Positions 38,987 to 46,283 are shown, numbered from the stretch's first letter. The stretch: DNA of 46,283 nt from Pseudomonas proteolytica (GCF_007858275.1 NZ_VFEV01000047.1:1-46283), one strand, 5' to 3'. Notes: generated by a model not told the origin, from the letters alone. A program made the numbers and translations.

Positions 38987-39011
38987 GTGCTGTCGCCTTC
39001 TGAAAGTGACA
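38987..39011 (-). repeat. Terminal inverted repeat of the Tn5053-like element
   Basis: On the minus strand from 39011: TGTCACTTTCAGAAGGCGAC, closely matching the 25-bp end of Tn5053/Tn402 elements. It marks the mer-side terminus; the tni-side terminus was lost with tniA. Confidence 0.8.
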
Positions 39012-39110
39012 GCAATTCCCACGCAAACCCGCATCGTTGGCATCCAACTACAGTCTCCATCTTTCAGTATCCGACTACACTGAACTATCGCTGAATAGTT
39101 GGACAACGCC
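39012..39110. promoter_or_regulatory. Probable res/promoter region of the outer transposon
   Basis: The spacer before the resolvase contains CCAACTA (about 39044), GACTACACTGAACTATCGCT and ATAGTTGG (about 39095), an imperfect inverted arrangement fitting a resolvase site and its promoter. Sub-sites are not defined with certainty. Confidence 0.45.
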
Positions 39111-39686
39111 ATGTTGATTGGATATGCCCGCGTCTCGACCGACGACCAACTCCTCGATCTGCAACGCGATGCTCTGGCGAAGATCGGCTGCGAGCGGGTG
39201 TTCGAGGATACCGCCAGCGGTGCCAAGGCTGAGCGGGTTGGCTTGACCGCTTTGCTGGCCACGCTACGCCGTGACGACACCGTGGTGATTTGGCGCCTGG
39301 ATCGCCTCGGCCGCTCGCTGAAGGATCTGATCCGGCTGGTTGAGCAATTGGACGCCGCCGGCGTCGGCTTGCGCAGCTTGCAGGAAAACATCGACACCGC
39401 CTCGATTGGTGGCCGCCTGGTGTTTCACCTGTTCGGTGCCTTGGCCGAGTTCGAACGCAACCTAATCCGCGAGCGCACCCAAGCCGGCTTATCCGCTGCA
39501 CGGGCGCGAGGCCGCAAGGGCGGACGCAAGAAACGGCTCGACCCGGCCAAGCAGGAGCTTGCCCTGCGCCTCTACCATGAGCGGAAACATACCGTGGCGG
39601 AAATCTGTCGGATGATGGGCATCGGCCGCTCGACGCTCTACAACTATCTCACCGAGGCCGAGCGTGATGCCCAGCGGGCGGCGTAA
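39111..39686 (+). CDS. Serine resolvase of the outer transposon
   Basis: The 191-aa product starts MLIGYARVSTDDQLLDLQRD with catalytic Ser9, has VIWRLDRLGRSLKDL and AEFERNLIRERT, and ends in a helix-turn-helix (TVAEICRMMGIGRSTLYNYL). It overlaps the transposase gene by 20 bases. It resolves cointegrates, as BinR does in Tn552. Confidence 0.9.
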   Translation: MLIGYARVSTDDQLLDLQRDALAKIGCERVFEDTASGAKAERVGLTALLATLRRDDTVVIWRLDRLGRSLKDLIRLVEQLDAAGVGLRSLQENIDTASIGGRLVFHLFGALAEFERNLIRERTQAGLSAARARGRKGGRKKRLDPAKQELALRLYHERKHTVAEICRMMGIGRSTLYNYLTEAERDAQRAA

Positions 39687-41328
39687 AGCCATCCCGACCG
39701 ATTCGCTGATGCAGTTGCGGCAGCGGCTCGACCGTCTGCCCAAGAAAAGCCCGGAACGGATTACTCAGGTGGCCGCGATAGCCGAGTTGTACGGCGTGTC
39801 CCCAAGCACCGTATACCGGGCGCTGAACCTCATCCATAAACCCCACGCGGCTCACCGCGCCGACCATGGTAAGCCGCGGGTATTGCAGCAGGCCGAGCTG
39901 GAGCGCTACTGCGAGCTAATTGCCGCGCTGAAACTGCGCACCACCAACAAACAAGGGCGGCACCTATCTACCCGCCGTGCCATCGAGCTGCTGGAGGGCT
40001 ATGGGGTGGAAACCGAGCAAGGCTTGGTCAAGGCGCCCAAAGGGGTTCTGACCCGCAGCACGGTGAACGAGTACCTAAGCCGCTGGCACCTGGACCAGTC
40101 GCGGCTGTTGCGGCAACCACCGGCCACCCGCTTTCAGGCTGCGCACAGCAATGACTGCTGGCAGTTCGACCTGTCGCCCTCCGACCTCAAGCACATCGAT
40201 AAGCCGGACTGGATCGATCCGGCTAGGGGCATGCCGACGCTGATGCTGTTCAGCGTGGTGGATGACCGCAGCGGAGTGGCCTATCAGGAGTACCACTGTG
40301 TATATGGCGAGGACGCGGAGTCAGCGCTGCGCTTCCTGTTCAACGCCATGACGCTGAAGGCGGACCCGACTTTTCCCTTCCAAGGCCGCCCGAAGATGAT
40401 CTACCTGGACAACGGCCCGGTGGCCAAACGCCGAGTATTCCAGAACGTCATGCAGGCGCTGGACATCGAATGGCAGACACACATCCCGGCCGGCAAGGAT
40501 GGCACCCGCACCACGGCTCGCTCGAAAGGCAAAGTGGAGCGCCCCTTCCGCACGGTGAAGGAAGCCCACGAGACGCTGTATCACTTCCACAAACCGGAAA
40601 CCGAAGCGCAGGCCAATGAGTGGCTGCTGCGTTATCTGGTGCGCACCTACAACGTGCAGGATCATCGCTCCGAACCGCATTCGCGGATTGAGGACTGGCT
40701 GGCCAACCTGCCCGTCGAGGGCCTGCGCGAAATGTGCACCTGGGAACAGTTTTGCCGCTTTGCCCGCGAGCCGGAACGACGCAAGGTCGGCGTCGATGCC
40801 CGCGTCACCATCGACGGCACGGCCTACGAGGTGGAGCCCGACATGGCGGGCGAAACCGTGGTGTTGCTCTGGGGCTTGTTCGATGACGAACTCTATGCCG
40901 AGTTCGAGGGGGAGCGCTTCGGACCTTACTACCCCGTCTCCGGGCCAATTCCCCTACATCGTTACCGCGCCTTCAAACGCGGCAAGGCGGATGAGCGCTC
41001 TGATCGCATCCGCTTGCTAGCCGGCCAGCTTGGCCTGCCTATCGCCGCATTGGCTGGCGACGATGTGCGACTCACACCCTCTATTATTCCGACGGCACTG
41101 CCACGCCAACCCTTCGATGCCGAGGCGCACGAATACCGGTTTCCCAATGCCATCGCCGCCAAGCTCGCCATTGCCGATGACCTAGCGCAGCCGTTGGCTA
41201 AGCTCTCTCCCGACGATCAAGCCTTCATCCATCAGGTGCTGAGCGAAACCCTGACACGCCGCATTGTCTTGGAGCGCGTGCGGGGCTACTTCCGCCATAA
41301 GAAAACAGGAGAAGAACATGCGGGCTGA
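39667..41328 (+). CDS. Mu/Tn552-type DDE transposase of the outer transposon
   Basis: The 553-aa product has an N-terminal helix-turn-helix (AAIAELYGVSPSTVYRALNL), then a retroviral-integrase core with D168 (WQFDLSPSD), D248 (IYLDNGPVAKR) and E291 (GKVERPFR), and a Mu C-terminal beta-barrel (ARVTIDGTAYEVEPD). It cuts and joins the TG...CA ends. An in-frame GTG at 39664 is an alternative start. It acts with the ATPase downstream, whose start overlaps by 11 bases. Confidence 0.9.
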   Translation: MPSGRRKAIPTDSLMQLRQRLDRLPKKSPERITQVAAIAELYGVSPSTVYRALNLIHKPHAAHRADHGKPRVLQQAELERYCELIAALKLRTTNKQGRHLSTRRAIELLEGYGVETEQGLVKAPKGVLTRSTVNEYLSRWHLDQSRLLRQPPATRFQAAHSNDCWQFDLSPSDLKHIDKPDWIDPARGMPTLMLFSVVDDRSGVAYQEYHCVYGEDAESALRFLFNAMTLKADPTFPFQGRPKMIYLDNGPVAKRRVFQNVMQALDIEWQTHIPAGKDGTRTTARSKGKVERPFRTVKEAHETLYHFHKPETEAQANEWLLRYLVRTYNVQDHRSEPHSRIEDWLANLPVEGLREMCTWEQFCRFAREPERRKVGVDARVTIDGTAYEVEPDMAGETVVLLWGLFDDELYAEFEGERFGPYYPVSGPIPLHRYRAFKRGKADERSDRIRLLAGQLGLPIAALAGDDVRLTPSIIPTALPRQPFDAEAHEYRFPNAIAAKLAIADDLAQPLAKLSPDDQAFIHQVLSETLTRRIVLERVRGYFRHKKTGEEHAG

Positions 41329-42289
41329 AGTAATGCAGCACTACGGACTGGCGTTGCCACTGAACCAGGCCGGCTATTTTGAAACCGCCCACCATCAGCA
41401 GTTGATCAAGGACATCAAGGGGGCGATCTTCGAAGGACGGCTGATTGCACTGTGCGGCGTCATCGGCAGCGGCAAGACCGTAATGCTGCGCCGGCTTCAA
41501 CAAGCGATGGAAGAGGAAAAGAAGATCACGGTCTCCAAGTCTCTCGCCATTGAAAAGCACAGCATCAAGCTGGCCACTTTCATCGCAGCGCTCTTCTATG
41601 ACCTCTCCACCGAGAAGCAGGTACGCATCCCCACCCAGGGCGAAAAGCGTGAGCGTGACCTACGCGAGTTGGTGAGGAAGAACAAGCGCCCGGTCGCCCT
41701 GTTCGTCGATGAGGCCCATGACCTCAACGGCCATACCCTGACCGGTCTTAAGCGTCTGATGGAGCTGGTGGAGGACGGTGACGGGCGGCTGTCGATCGTG
41801 TTGGCCGGGCATCCCAAGCTGCGTAACGACCTGCGCCGACCGACGATGGAGGAAATCGGCTACCGCACCGACATCTTCTCGCTCGATGGCATTGCTGGCA
41901 GTCAGCGGGAATACATTCAGTGGCTGCTGGAAACCTGCACTGCGGGGAAGGTCGAACCCGAGTCGATTCTGACCGAAGACGCGATCGACCTACTCGCCAC
42001 TAAACTGCGCACGCCACTGCAAATCCAACTGCACCTCAGCCTGGCACTGGAAGCCGGCTACCTGACCGGCGAGAAACCCGTTTCGGCGGAACTCGTGCAA
42101 TCGGTGCTGTCGCGCCAACTGGATGATCTGGAGCCAACCCTCACTCGTCACGGCTACCGCATCAAGGATCTAGTGGAGCAATTCGATGCCAAACCCACCG
42201 AAATCAAGGCTCTGTTCAGTAATGCGCTAGACCCGGCGCGGGCGGTTGAGTTACGTGACAAGATGCTGGCAGCGGGCTTGCCTATCTGA
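41318..42289 (+). CDS. AAA+ transposition ATPase of the outer transposon
   Basis: The 323-aa product starts MRAEVMQHYGLALPLNQAGY, has Walker A GVIGSGKT (47-54) and Walker B ALFVDEAHD (127-135), then LAGHPKLRNDL typical of ExeA/TniB/MuB-like ATPases. It binds target DNA and activates the transposase. AGGAGAAG precedes the ATG. It ends 3 bp before the right inverted end. Confidence 0.9.
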   Translation: MRAEVMQHYGLALPLNQAGYFETAHHQQLIKDIKGAIFEGRLIALCGVIGSGKTVMLRRLQQAMEEEKKITVSKSLAIEKHSIKLATFIAALFYDLSTEKQVRIPTQGEKRERDLRELVRKNKRPVALFVDEAHDLNGHTLTGLKRLMELVEDGDGRLSIVLAGHPKLRNDLRRPTMEEIGYRTDIFSLDGIAGSQREYIQWLLETCTAGKVEPESILTEDAIDLLATKLRTPLQIQLHLSLALEAGYLTGEKPVSAELVQSVLSRQLDDLEPTLTRHGYRIKDLVEQFDAKPTEIKALFSNALDPARAVELRDKMLAAGLPI

Positions 42290-42291
42290 GT

Positions 42292-42463
42292 CCTGTCATT
42301 TGCAAATAATGCAGGCTGGCGACGATGGAATGCAGGTCGGCGCGGATCAATGCAGGCTCATTCGCAGTTAATGCTGGTTTGCCGGGCCGGTCAGTCGCAG
42401 TTAATTCCGGTCGAAAATCGTATTGATTGCAGGTCGGGACGTTTTTAAATGCAGGCCGCTACA
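42292..42463 (-). repeat. Right inverted end of the 24.8-kb transposon
   Basis: It is the inverted counterpart of 17647-17818, with repeated units AATGCAGG, GCAGTTAAT and GATTGCAGGTCGGGACG. It ends in CTACA followed by the ACTAGC duplication. Confidence 0.85.
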
Positions 42464-42469
42464 ACTAGC
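42464..42469. repeat. Target site duplication (right) of the 24.8-kb transposon
   Basis: ACTAGC, identical to 17641-17646. Removing 17647-42469 restores a continuous backbone. Confidence 0.85.
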
Positions 42470-42805
42470 CCGTGTCAGTAAGGCCGCCGCACGGCATTTG
42501 CTAACACCGTACGAGTGCCTGCATGGTAACGAATTTATTTCCAACGTGGTGCGGCGTATCGGCTCATTGGCTGTGTATAAAAGAGCACTTTTTCGGCCAG
42601 AGCGAGGCACTACGGGGCTTTGGCGGGGGAAAGATTTTTTTCGAAAAATGGGCCTATTTGCTCGACTGCACAAAAAAACCATCAAAAAAGAACTTTTTTA
42701 CCAAAAGGGTCGCACCAATCCCTACATCTTGTGTTTATCGTGCGCCCCAAAAACCGCCAATCGTTAATTATTGCCACTGCAAGTGCCACCTTGTACCCTG
42801 TCGGT
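42470..42805. other. Backbone remnant between transposon and short RNA 2
   Basis: This stretch once joined 17640. I see no convincing gene. TTGCCA at 42771-42776 and TACCCT at 42794-42799 (17-bp spacing) could be a weak promoter for the RNA starting near 42806. Confidence 0.35.
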
Positions 42806-42891
42806 ACGTGAATGCTCCCTGTGAGTACGAAAGCTCGGCCACTAACTGGGCTTTCGACGAAAAAGCCGCCCTCCTAAGGCGGCTTTTTTTT
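42806..42891 (+). ncRNA. Candidate antitoxin small RNA 2, about 86 nt
   Basis: It would begin with ACGTGAATGCTCCCTGTGAG (42806-42825), the exact complement of the leader of small ORF 17410-17511. It then forms a hairpin CGAAAGC/GCTTTCG (42828-42834, 42850-42856) and ends in the terminator GCCGCC/GGCGGC plus eight Ts (42860-42891). The order (complementary 5' end, hairpin, terminator) matches candidate RNA 1. Confidence 0.5.
42860..42891 (+). terminator. Terminator of candidate RNA 2
   Basis: AAAAAGCCGCC-CTCCTAA-GGCGGCTTTTTTTT is a strong plus-strand terminator 35 bp after the 20-nt repeat. Confidence 0.9.
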
Positions 42892-42916
42892 GCCCGAAAT
42901 TTGCTGGCGTGACGCG

Positions 42917-43063
42917 TCACAGCTCGACGGCAAACCCTTTGATGCCCTGGGCTTCGGCAAAGCGGCCCACCGCTATCAGACTCGCCCAGGTGCGCAGCGC
43001 TTCGCGCACCGCGCCGCCCTCGATCATCACCTGCAGAGCGTCTTCATGAATCCCAGCGCGCAT
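42917..43063 (-). CDS. Small 48-aa protein, intact paralogue of 10969-11144
   Basis: The peptide begins MRAGIHEDALQVMIEGGAVR and ends GIKGFAVEL; the middle LRTWASLIAVGRFAEA is helical. AGGA lies about 9 nt before the ATG. A frameshifted relative is at 10969-11144, also convergent on a candidate small RNA. Conservation of both ends argues that it is a real protein. Function unknown. Confidence 0.6.
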   Translation of the reverse strand: MRAGIHEDALQVMIEGGAVREALRTWASLIAVGRFAEAQGIKGFAVEL

Positions 43064-43159
43064 TTTTCGTCGTCCTGTTCGTCCGTCTCAACCATGCAAA
43101 CCCCATGAAAATCACCCTCAAAACCGGTGGGACAATAGGGGAAATCCAAAACGAGAGAA

Positions 43160-43354
43160 ATGCAGATGAATACGTTTTTTATTACTGACAATGGGAACCT
43201 CATCGAGGTGATCGAACGCGTCATGCAGATCAAATTTTTCACTCCCTGGGGAGCGGCGACCCAGCCGCGGACAAACTACGAGTACCAGGATAGAGGTGAA
43301 GCCAGTGAGGAAGATCGCCGTCGCATCCCGCGAGAGCTGGGTGGGTACGCCTAA
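43160..43354 (+). CDS. Hypothetical 64-aa protein
   Basis: The product starts MQMNTFFITDNGNLIEVIER and ends in an acidic/basic tail (EASEEDRRRIPRELGGYA). An ATG at 43166 is an alternative start; CGAGAGAA lies upstream. It is divergent from the 48-aa gene. No family recognised. Confidence 0.45.
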   Translation: MQMNTFFITDNGNLIEVIERVMQIKFFTPWGAATQPRTNYEYQDRGEASEEDRRRIPRELGGYA

Positions 43355-43468
43355 AACCCCTCACTAAGGGAATGGTAGGCCAGCCCCCCCACCGACTGGT
43401 ATCCAGCAGCCACAAAAAAGCTCACCGAGGTGGGCCTGTTTGTAGGGGGCGATTGAACGAATGCCCCG

Positions 43469-43687
43469 TTATTCGCAGTGGCTCAGCCGGTCGGCCTTGG
43501 CTTGCAGTCGGCGCAGGCGGCAGTTGGGGTCGTTGCGCTGCGCACAGCCATTCTCGGCGGAACAGCTGAACTCGCGCTGAAGATCACCCTGGGGGCTGCC
43601 CAGGCCGGAGAGGCGGAACACTTGCTTGCTGAGGATGACGCGGGCACCGGAGAGTGGGCAGTCATAGTCGCGTTGTTGATGAGTCAT
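43469..43687 (-). CDS. Hypothetical 72-aa cysteine-containing protein
   Basis: The product starts MTHQQRDYDCPLSGARVILS and has four further cysteines (FSCSAENGCAQRNDPNC, LSHCE), which could bind zinc. It is basic and Arg/Gln rich. The ribosome-binding site is poor. Its reading frame has the codon character of a real gene, but the family is unknown. Confidence 0.45.
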   Translation of the reverse strand: MTHQQRDYDCPLSGARVILSKQVFRLSGLGSPQGDLQREFSCSAENGCAQRNDPNCRLRRLQAKADRLSHCE

Positions 43688-43859
43688 GGAGGTCTCGCTG
43701 GGGGTAGGGATGATGCTTGAACGGTGCTGTCACGACACGCGGTCCGGGGCGGATTTCGCGTTGAAAGTCGACGGGCGGCCCCTGTTTGACTGTCCGGTTT
43801 TTTGAATTCGGCCGGGTTTTCAGAAAACAAAGAAAAGCTAATGCATCTGCCTGATGCAC

Positions 43860-43889
43860 AAAAAAGCCCGCCGATTGGCGGGCTTTTTT
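43860..43889. terminator. Bidirectional terminator
   Basis: AAAAAAGCCCGCC-GATT-GGCGGGCTTTTTT is a perfect 13-bp stem with A and T tracts. It insulates the region before gene 43993. Confidence 0.9.
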
Positions 43890-43940
43890 GTGAGCGCGAT
43901 TTGACGTCAACGCTCGTTACTCGAAACCTTTCTTGTTTTC

Positions 43941-43972
43941 ATGATCATGGAATCATATGATTACATGATCAT
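43941..43972. promoter_or_regulatory. 32-bp near-perfect palindrome, likely operator
   Basis: ATGATCATG and CATGATCAT arms surround a central ATCATATGAT (43952-43961), giving three overlapping inverted sites 21 bp before gene 43993. This suits cooperative binding by a ribbon-helix-helix repressor, probably the product of that gene. Confidence 0.7.
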
Positions 43973-43992
43973 TAAAATAACAGGAGATCCCC

Positions 43993-44535
43993 ATGAACAT
44001 CATCATCATCCACAGCGTTAAACACGATTCCGAGGACGGCCTGCGCTTTGTCGTCGCAGAGTTCACCGTGGACGGTGAACTCTATGGGCATAGACTGGCT
44101 GACGGTGGATTGCTCGACCGCTCCAGCCTGGATCTTGACCACGAAACCTTGAATGCCATCCAGGAGGCCTTGGATGAGTTTATCCACGACCAGGCCGTGG
44201 ATACTGAGCTGTACGACATTGACGAACTGACCCAACAGGCGCAGTTGCTGGGCTATCGGCAGGGCAAGCGCTATGTGCTCGACCAGATCGGCGAAACCGT
44301 CCAGCTGGTTGAGGTGACCGAGCGCTATCGAACGCCGGTGGCGGCATTTAACAATCGCACGGAATGTGCGCTCTGGCTCCAGCTCAACGAACCGCAGCTG
44401 GGAAAGGGACCGGTCAAACGCGTGAATGCAAATATTCCTGAGGCGTTGCACGATGATTTCAAGGCGCTTTGTGTGCGTCGCAAAGTGGACATGCAAGACG
44501 TGCTGGCCAAGTTGATTGTCCAGTGGATGCAATGA
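43993..44535 (+). CDS. Protein with C-terminal ribbon-helix-helix domain, probably autoregulated
   Basis: The 180-aa product starts MNIIIIHSVKHDSEDGLRFV. The first 135 residues are acidic and of unknown fold. The last 40 (KRVNANIPEALHDDFKALCV, then DMQDVLAKLIVQWMQ) look like a ribbon-helix-helix similar to ParG-type proteins. AGGAG precedes the ATG. The palindrome at 43941-43972 is a likely self-operator. It may regulate transcription or act in plasmid maintenance; no parF partner is adjacent. Confidence 0.6.
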   Translation: MNIIIIHSVKHDSEDGLRFVVAEFTVDGELYGHRLADGGLLDRSSLDLDHETLNAIQEALDEFIHDQAVDTELYDIDELTQQAQLLGYRQGKRYVLDQIGETVQLVEVTERYRTPVAAFNNRTECALWLQLNEPQLGKGPVKRVNANIPEALHDDFKALCVRRKVDMQDVLAKLIVQWMQ

Positions 44536-44579
44536 CTGAGCCCACGCCTCGGCCTACCGCTCATTATTCTGCAGTGCCG

Positions 44580-44830
44580 GTGATCAGACGGTGTTCCTCT
44601 TGTGAGGGGAAAATTTATTCCCGTCACAGGTAACTATGGCCGCGAATGGCCACCTGAGACCGTCATCACTAGGACCGCGCGCAGGCCGAAGGCCGCAGAC
44701 GTTAGGAATTGAAGCCCGAAGGGGCGAGACGGGTCGGCTTTTTTGACCCGGCTCGATGTGCCGTACAAGCCCGGCTCGTAACGTGGGCAACGCCTAAAAC
44801 GGGAGTCTAGAGAGCGCCGACGTGAACTGC
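44580..44830. other. Structured non-coding region (candidate RNA or transfer/replication site)
   Basis: No gene is seen from 44536 to about 44880. Stems follow each other: TGGCC/GGCCA (44637-44652), GGCC-GAA-GGCC (44684-44694), GCCC-GAAG-GGGC (44714-44725), CGGGTC/GACCCG (44730-44750), then a direct repeat CCCGGCTCG (44747-44755 and 44770-44778). Similar GAA-loop stems occur at 6667-6718. Function unknown. Confidence 0.45.
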
Positions 44831-44928
44831 TGAGCCAAGGCTATACAACGAAGCTAGACCAGCTATGACGGGATAGTTTTACCTGATGCACGCCGACAAA
44901 ACGAGCATTCTGGTGGCGCAAAAAGACG

Positions 44929-44958
44929 AAAGGGGCCCCTGTTTCCAGGGTCCCCTTT
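44929..44958. terminator. Strong hairpin, probable terminator
   Basis: AAAGGGGCCCCTG-TTTC-CAGGGTCCCCTTT is a 13-bp stem with one mismatch. It lies downstream of the minus-strand row that ends at 45156 and probably terminates it. Confidence 0.65.
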
Positions 44959-45155
44959 CATGGTGCATTGTTAGCCGATGCCTAACGTAGCGATTTATGG
45001 TTCTTAAAACCGGACCTCGCTTGAGGGTGCTCGCTCGGGCCCGCAGGTAAACCTGCTTCATATTTATCGACCACCGGGCATACAAGTGGTCTTTCCTACG
45101 CCTCAAATTTGATCATTTCCTTACGGCTATGTCAAGTAATGGGGTATGAATCATG

Positions 45156-45914
45156 CTATTTCTGCTCGCCAATTACAGTATCCCACGGCCGACCGCTATC
45201 CAAAGAGCTCAGGAGACACAGGGCGGAAACCTTATCTGCTCCCGATGCGACCAGCAAGCGCTTGGCAGTCAGAATTGAGGTTCCAGACGATAGCAAATCG
45301 TCCACCACCAACACCGACATCCCTTTAACGTCGAGATTTTCGTTTATTTTGAACGGGAACGTATAGCCTCGAAGGTGATTATCCACCTCTTTGAGCTTAA
45401 ATGGTTCGCCTTCAGACACACTCAGCGTGTGTATCAATGAGGTTATGTCGCGCAAATGTTGTTTGCGGATCTCCCCATTTGATTTCTTATCTCGCAGCGC
45501 TTGTGCAACCTCAGCGTTGCTGCACTTCACGAAGAATTCGTAGGAGATCGGGACTGTCGGTAAAGCGCGCCCCACCCGCCTAGCCAAGCCGCTCGCGATC
45601 GGATGGCTTGAGGGCAACGCGATGATAAGGTCATAGGTTCGATGAGCCGTCATAAGGTTCAAAATAATGCGTAAATTCGGCATGAATTCAGTGATAGTTT
45701 CAGTCGATATCTGATATTTACGCATTCTTTTCAGCGCGAAAATCAGCGGGTTACCATCACCTTGATGACTGTCGCTCTTACGCCGACGGAATACAGAAAT
45801 GACCTCCGTGCCCTTAATGGACTGCACAAATGGGTTTTTTTCTGTGGATGTGTCCACCAAAAACTGATGCTCATCAGTGTACGAAACAACCTTGTTTTCT
45901 ACGTCTATACCCAC
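45156..45914 (-). CDS. Phosphoribosyltransferase-domain protein
   Basis: The 252-aa product carries a clear type I phosphoribosyltransferase PRPP loop, VLVVDDLLSSGTS (201-213), and an earlier LIIALPSSHPIASGLARRVG (97-116), like the ComF/PRTase fold. No membrane segment is seen. The base or nucleotide substrate is not predictable; some relatives act in defence or regulation rather than salvage. It starts at a GTG 20 bp after the broken cysteine-rich gene and closes the minus-strand row. Confidence 0.7.
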   Translation of the reverse strand: MGIDVENKVVSYTDEHQFLVDTSTEKNPFVQSIKGTEVISVFRRRKSDSHQGDGNPLIFALKRMRKYQISTETITEFMPNLRIILNLMTAHRTYDLIIALPSSHPIASGLARRVGRALPTVPISYEFFVKCSNAEVAQALRDKKSNGEIRKQHLRDITSLIHTLSVSEGEPFKLKEVDNHLRGYTFPFKINENLDVKGMSVLVVDDLLSSGTSILTAKRLLVASGADKVSALCLLSSLDSGRPWDTVIGEQK

Positions 45915-45934
45915 TTGCTATGCCCGCTCCTAGC

Positions 45935-46283
45935 TCAGGATGGCGTTTTACCATACCAGGCAAATAAATCCGAGCCAGAAGTCATTCCGGAATAAAAGCC
46001 GCTTTCGCGGACCTGTCTCGGGTACAGATGCACCTCAGCTATGTCGTATCCGTTGCAGTTGATACAAGCTGCTACATCATCAAAGCAACCTTCCACAATC
46101 GTGCCTGAGCGACTTCCTCCACATGTCGAGGTGCAGCTATAGAAAATATGCTCACACCCCGCCAATGGGTCATTGGAGCAAGATCAGCCCTTTCGCTCCA
46201 ATCGATCAGCCGCTTCGAAGGGCATGCTTCCAGCAAAAGTGATAGCAGGGAAGAATGCAAAAGCTAAAAAAAAGGTTCTCAAC
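45935..46283 (-). pseudogene. Cysteine-rich exported protein gene with in-frame TGA (main part; start lies at base 132)
   Basis: Continuing from the signal peptide encoded at 132-31, the frame crosses the circle junction. It has TGA at 46186-46184 (equal to 30-28), then SCSNDPLAGCEHIFYSCTST, GTIVEGCFDDVAACINCNGY and ends FAWYGKTPS. Seven cysteines in about 45 residues suggest disulfides in the periplasm or outside the cell. Without read-through only 34 residues are made, or a shorter product from the TTG at 46165. The stop is 20 bp from the phosphoribosyltransferase gene. Confidence 0.55.

Larger units (their letters stand above)
33123..39011 (-). mobile_element. Truncated Tn5053-like mercury transposon
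   Basis: From the mer-side terminus it holds merR, merTPFADE, tniR, tniQ and the end of tniB. The other terminus, tniA and most of tniB are missing, cut off by the solo transposon end at 33122. It cannot move itself but is carried by the outer transposon. Confidence 0.88.
17647..42463 (+). mobile_element. 24.8-kb Mu/Tn552-type transposon carrying metal resistance and nested elements
   Basis: The element runs from TGTAACGGC (17647) to GCCGCTACA (42463), with TG...CA termini, 172-bp imperfect inverted ends and a 6-bp duplication. Its transposition genes (resolvase, DDE transposase, ATPase) occupy 39111-42289, next to the right end. The cargo is a CadR-controlled metal module, relB/yafQ, a chemoreceptor, a whole Tn3-family transposon and a truncated Tn5053-like mercury transposon. 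All of this could move as one unit. Confidence 0.85.

Overview
This window is almost certainly one complete circular plasmid: bases 1-127 are repeated exactly at 46157-46283, so the circle is about 46,156 bp with an assembly overlap at the cut. Gene content (IncFII-type RepA, ParA with a small ribbon-helix-helix partner, CadR and mer modules, Tn5053-type tni genes, a chemoreceptor) points to Pseudomonas or a close gammaproteobacterium. I see no relaxase, coupling protein or conjugation ATPase.

Backbone (1-17640 and 42470-46156). A minus-strand gene row starts at 4221, crosses the circle junction and ends at 45156. It encodes a two-TM protein, a 628-aa TraG_N/VirB6-like membrane protein, small membrane and exported proteins, a lipoprotein, a cysteine-rich exported protein with an in-frame TGA, and a phosphoribosyltransferase. 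On the other side lie a tyrosine recombinase with a small partner (5114-6416), a hairpin-rich region, a candidate oriV, repA (7142-8080), and parA with its partner flanked by related repeats (8750-9885). Then follow many small plasmid genes, a second tyrosine recombinase with a DUF2513 gene, and a helix-turn-helix plus uracil-DNA-glycosylase-like pair (15558-17070).

Accessory region (17647-42463). A 24.8-kb transposon with 172-bp imperfect inverted ends and a 6-bp target duplication (ACTAGC) carries its own resolvase, Mu/Tn552-type transposase and ATPase at the right end (39111-42289). Inside it are: a CadR-controlled metal module (CDF exporter, DUF3703, lspA, AraC regulator, sterol-desaturase-like protein); relB/yafQ with decayed transposon accessory genes; a chemoreceptor; a complete 7.16-kb Tn3-family transposon (25811-32972, duplication AGTAG) carrying higBA and a c-di-GMP phosphodiesterase gene put out of frame by a heptamer repeat; a solo end of a relative of the outer transposon; and a truncated Tn5053-like mercury transposon (tniB' tniQ tniR, merEDAFPT, merR).

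The most interesting signal is a two-copy locus at 10475-11144 and 17364-17640/42470-43063. Each copy has a 33-37-aa ORF whose ribosome-binding site lies in a hairpin, a divergent short transcription unit ending in a strong terminator, and an 18-20-nt identical stretch shared by the ORF's leader and the start of the divergent RNA. This is the layout of type I toxin-antitoxin loci such as zorO/orzO and tisB/istR. The 24.8-kb transposon has split the second copy.
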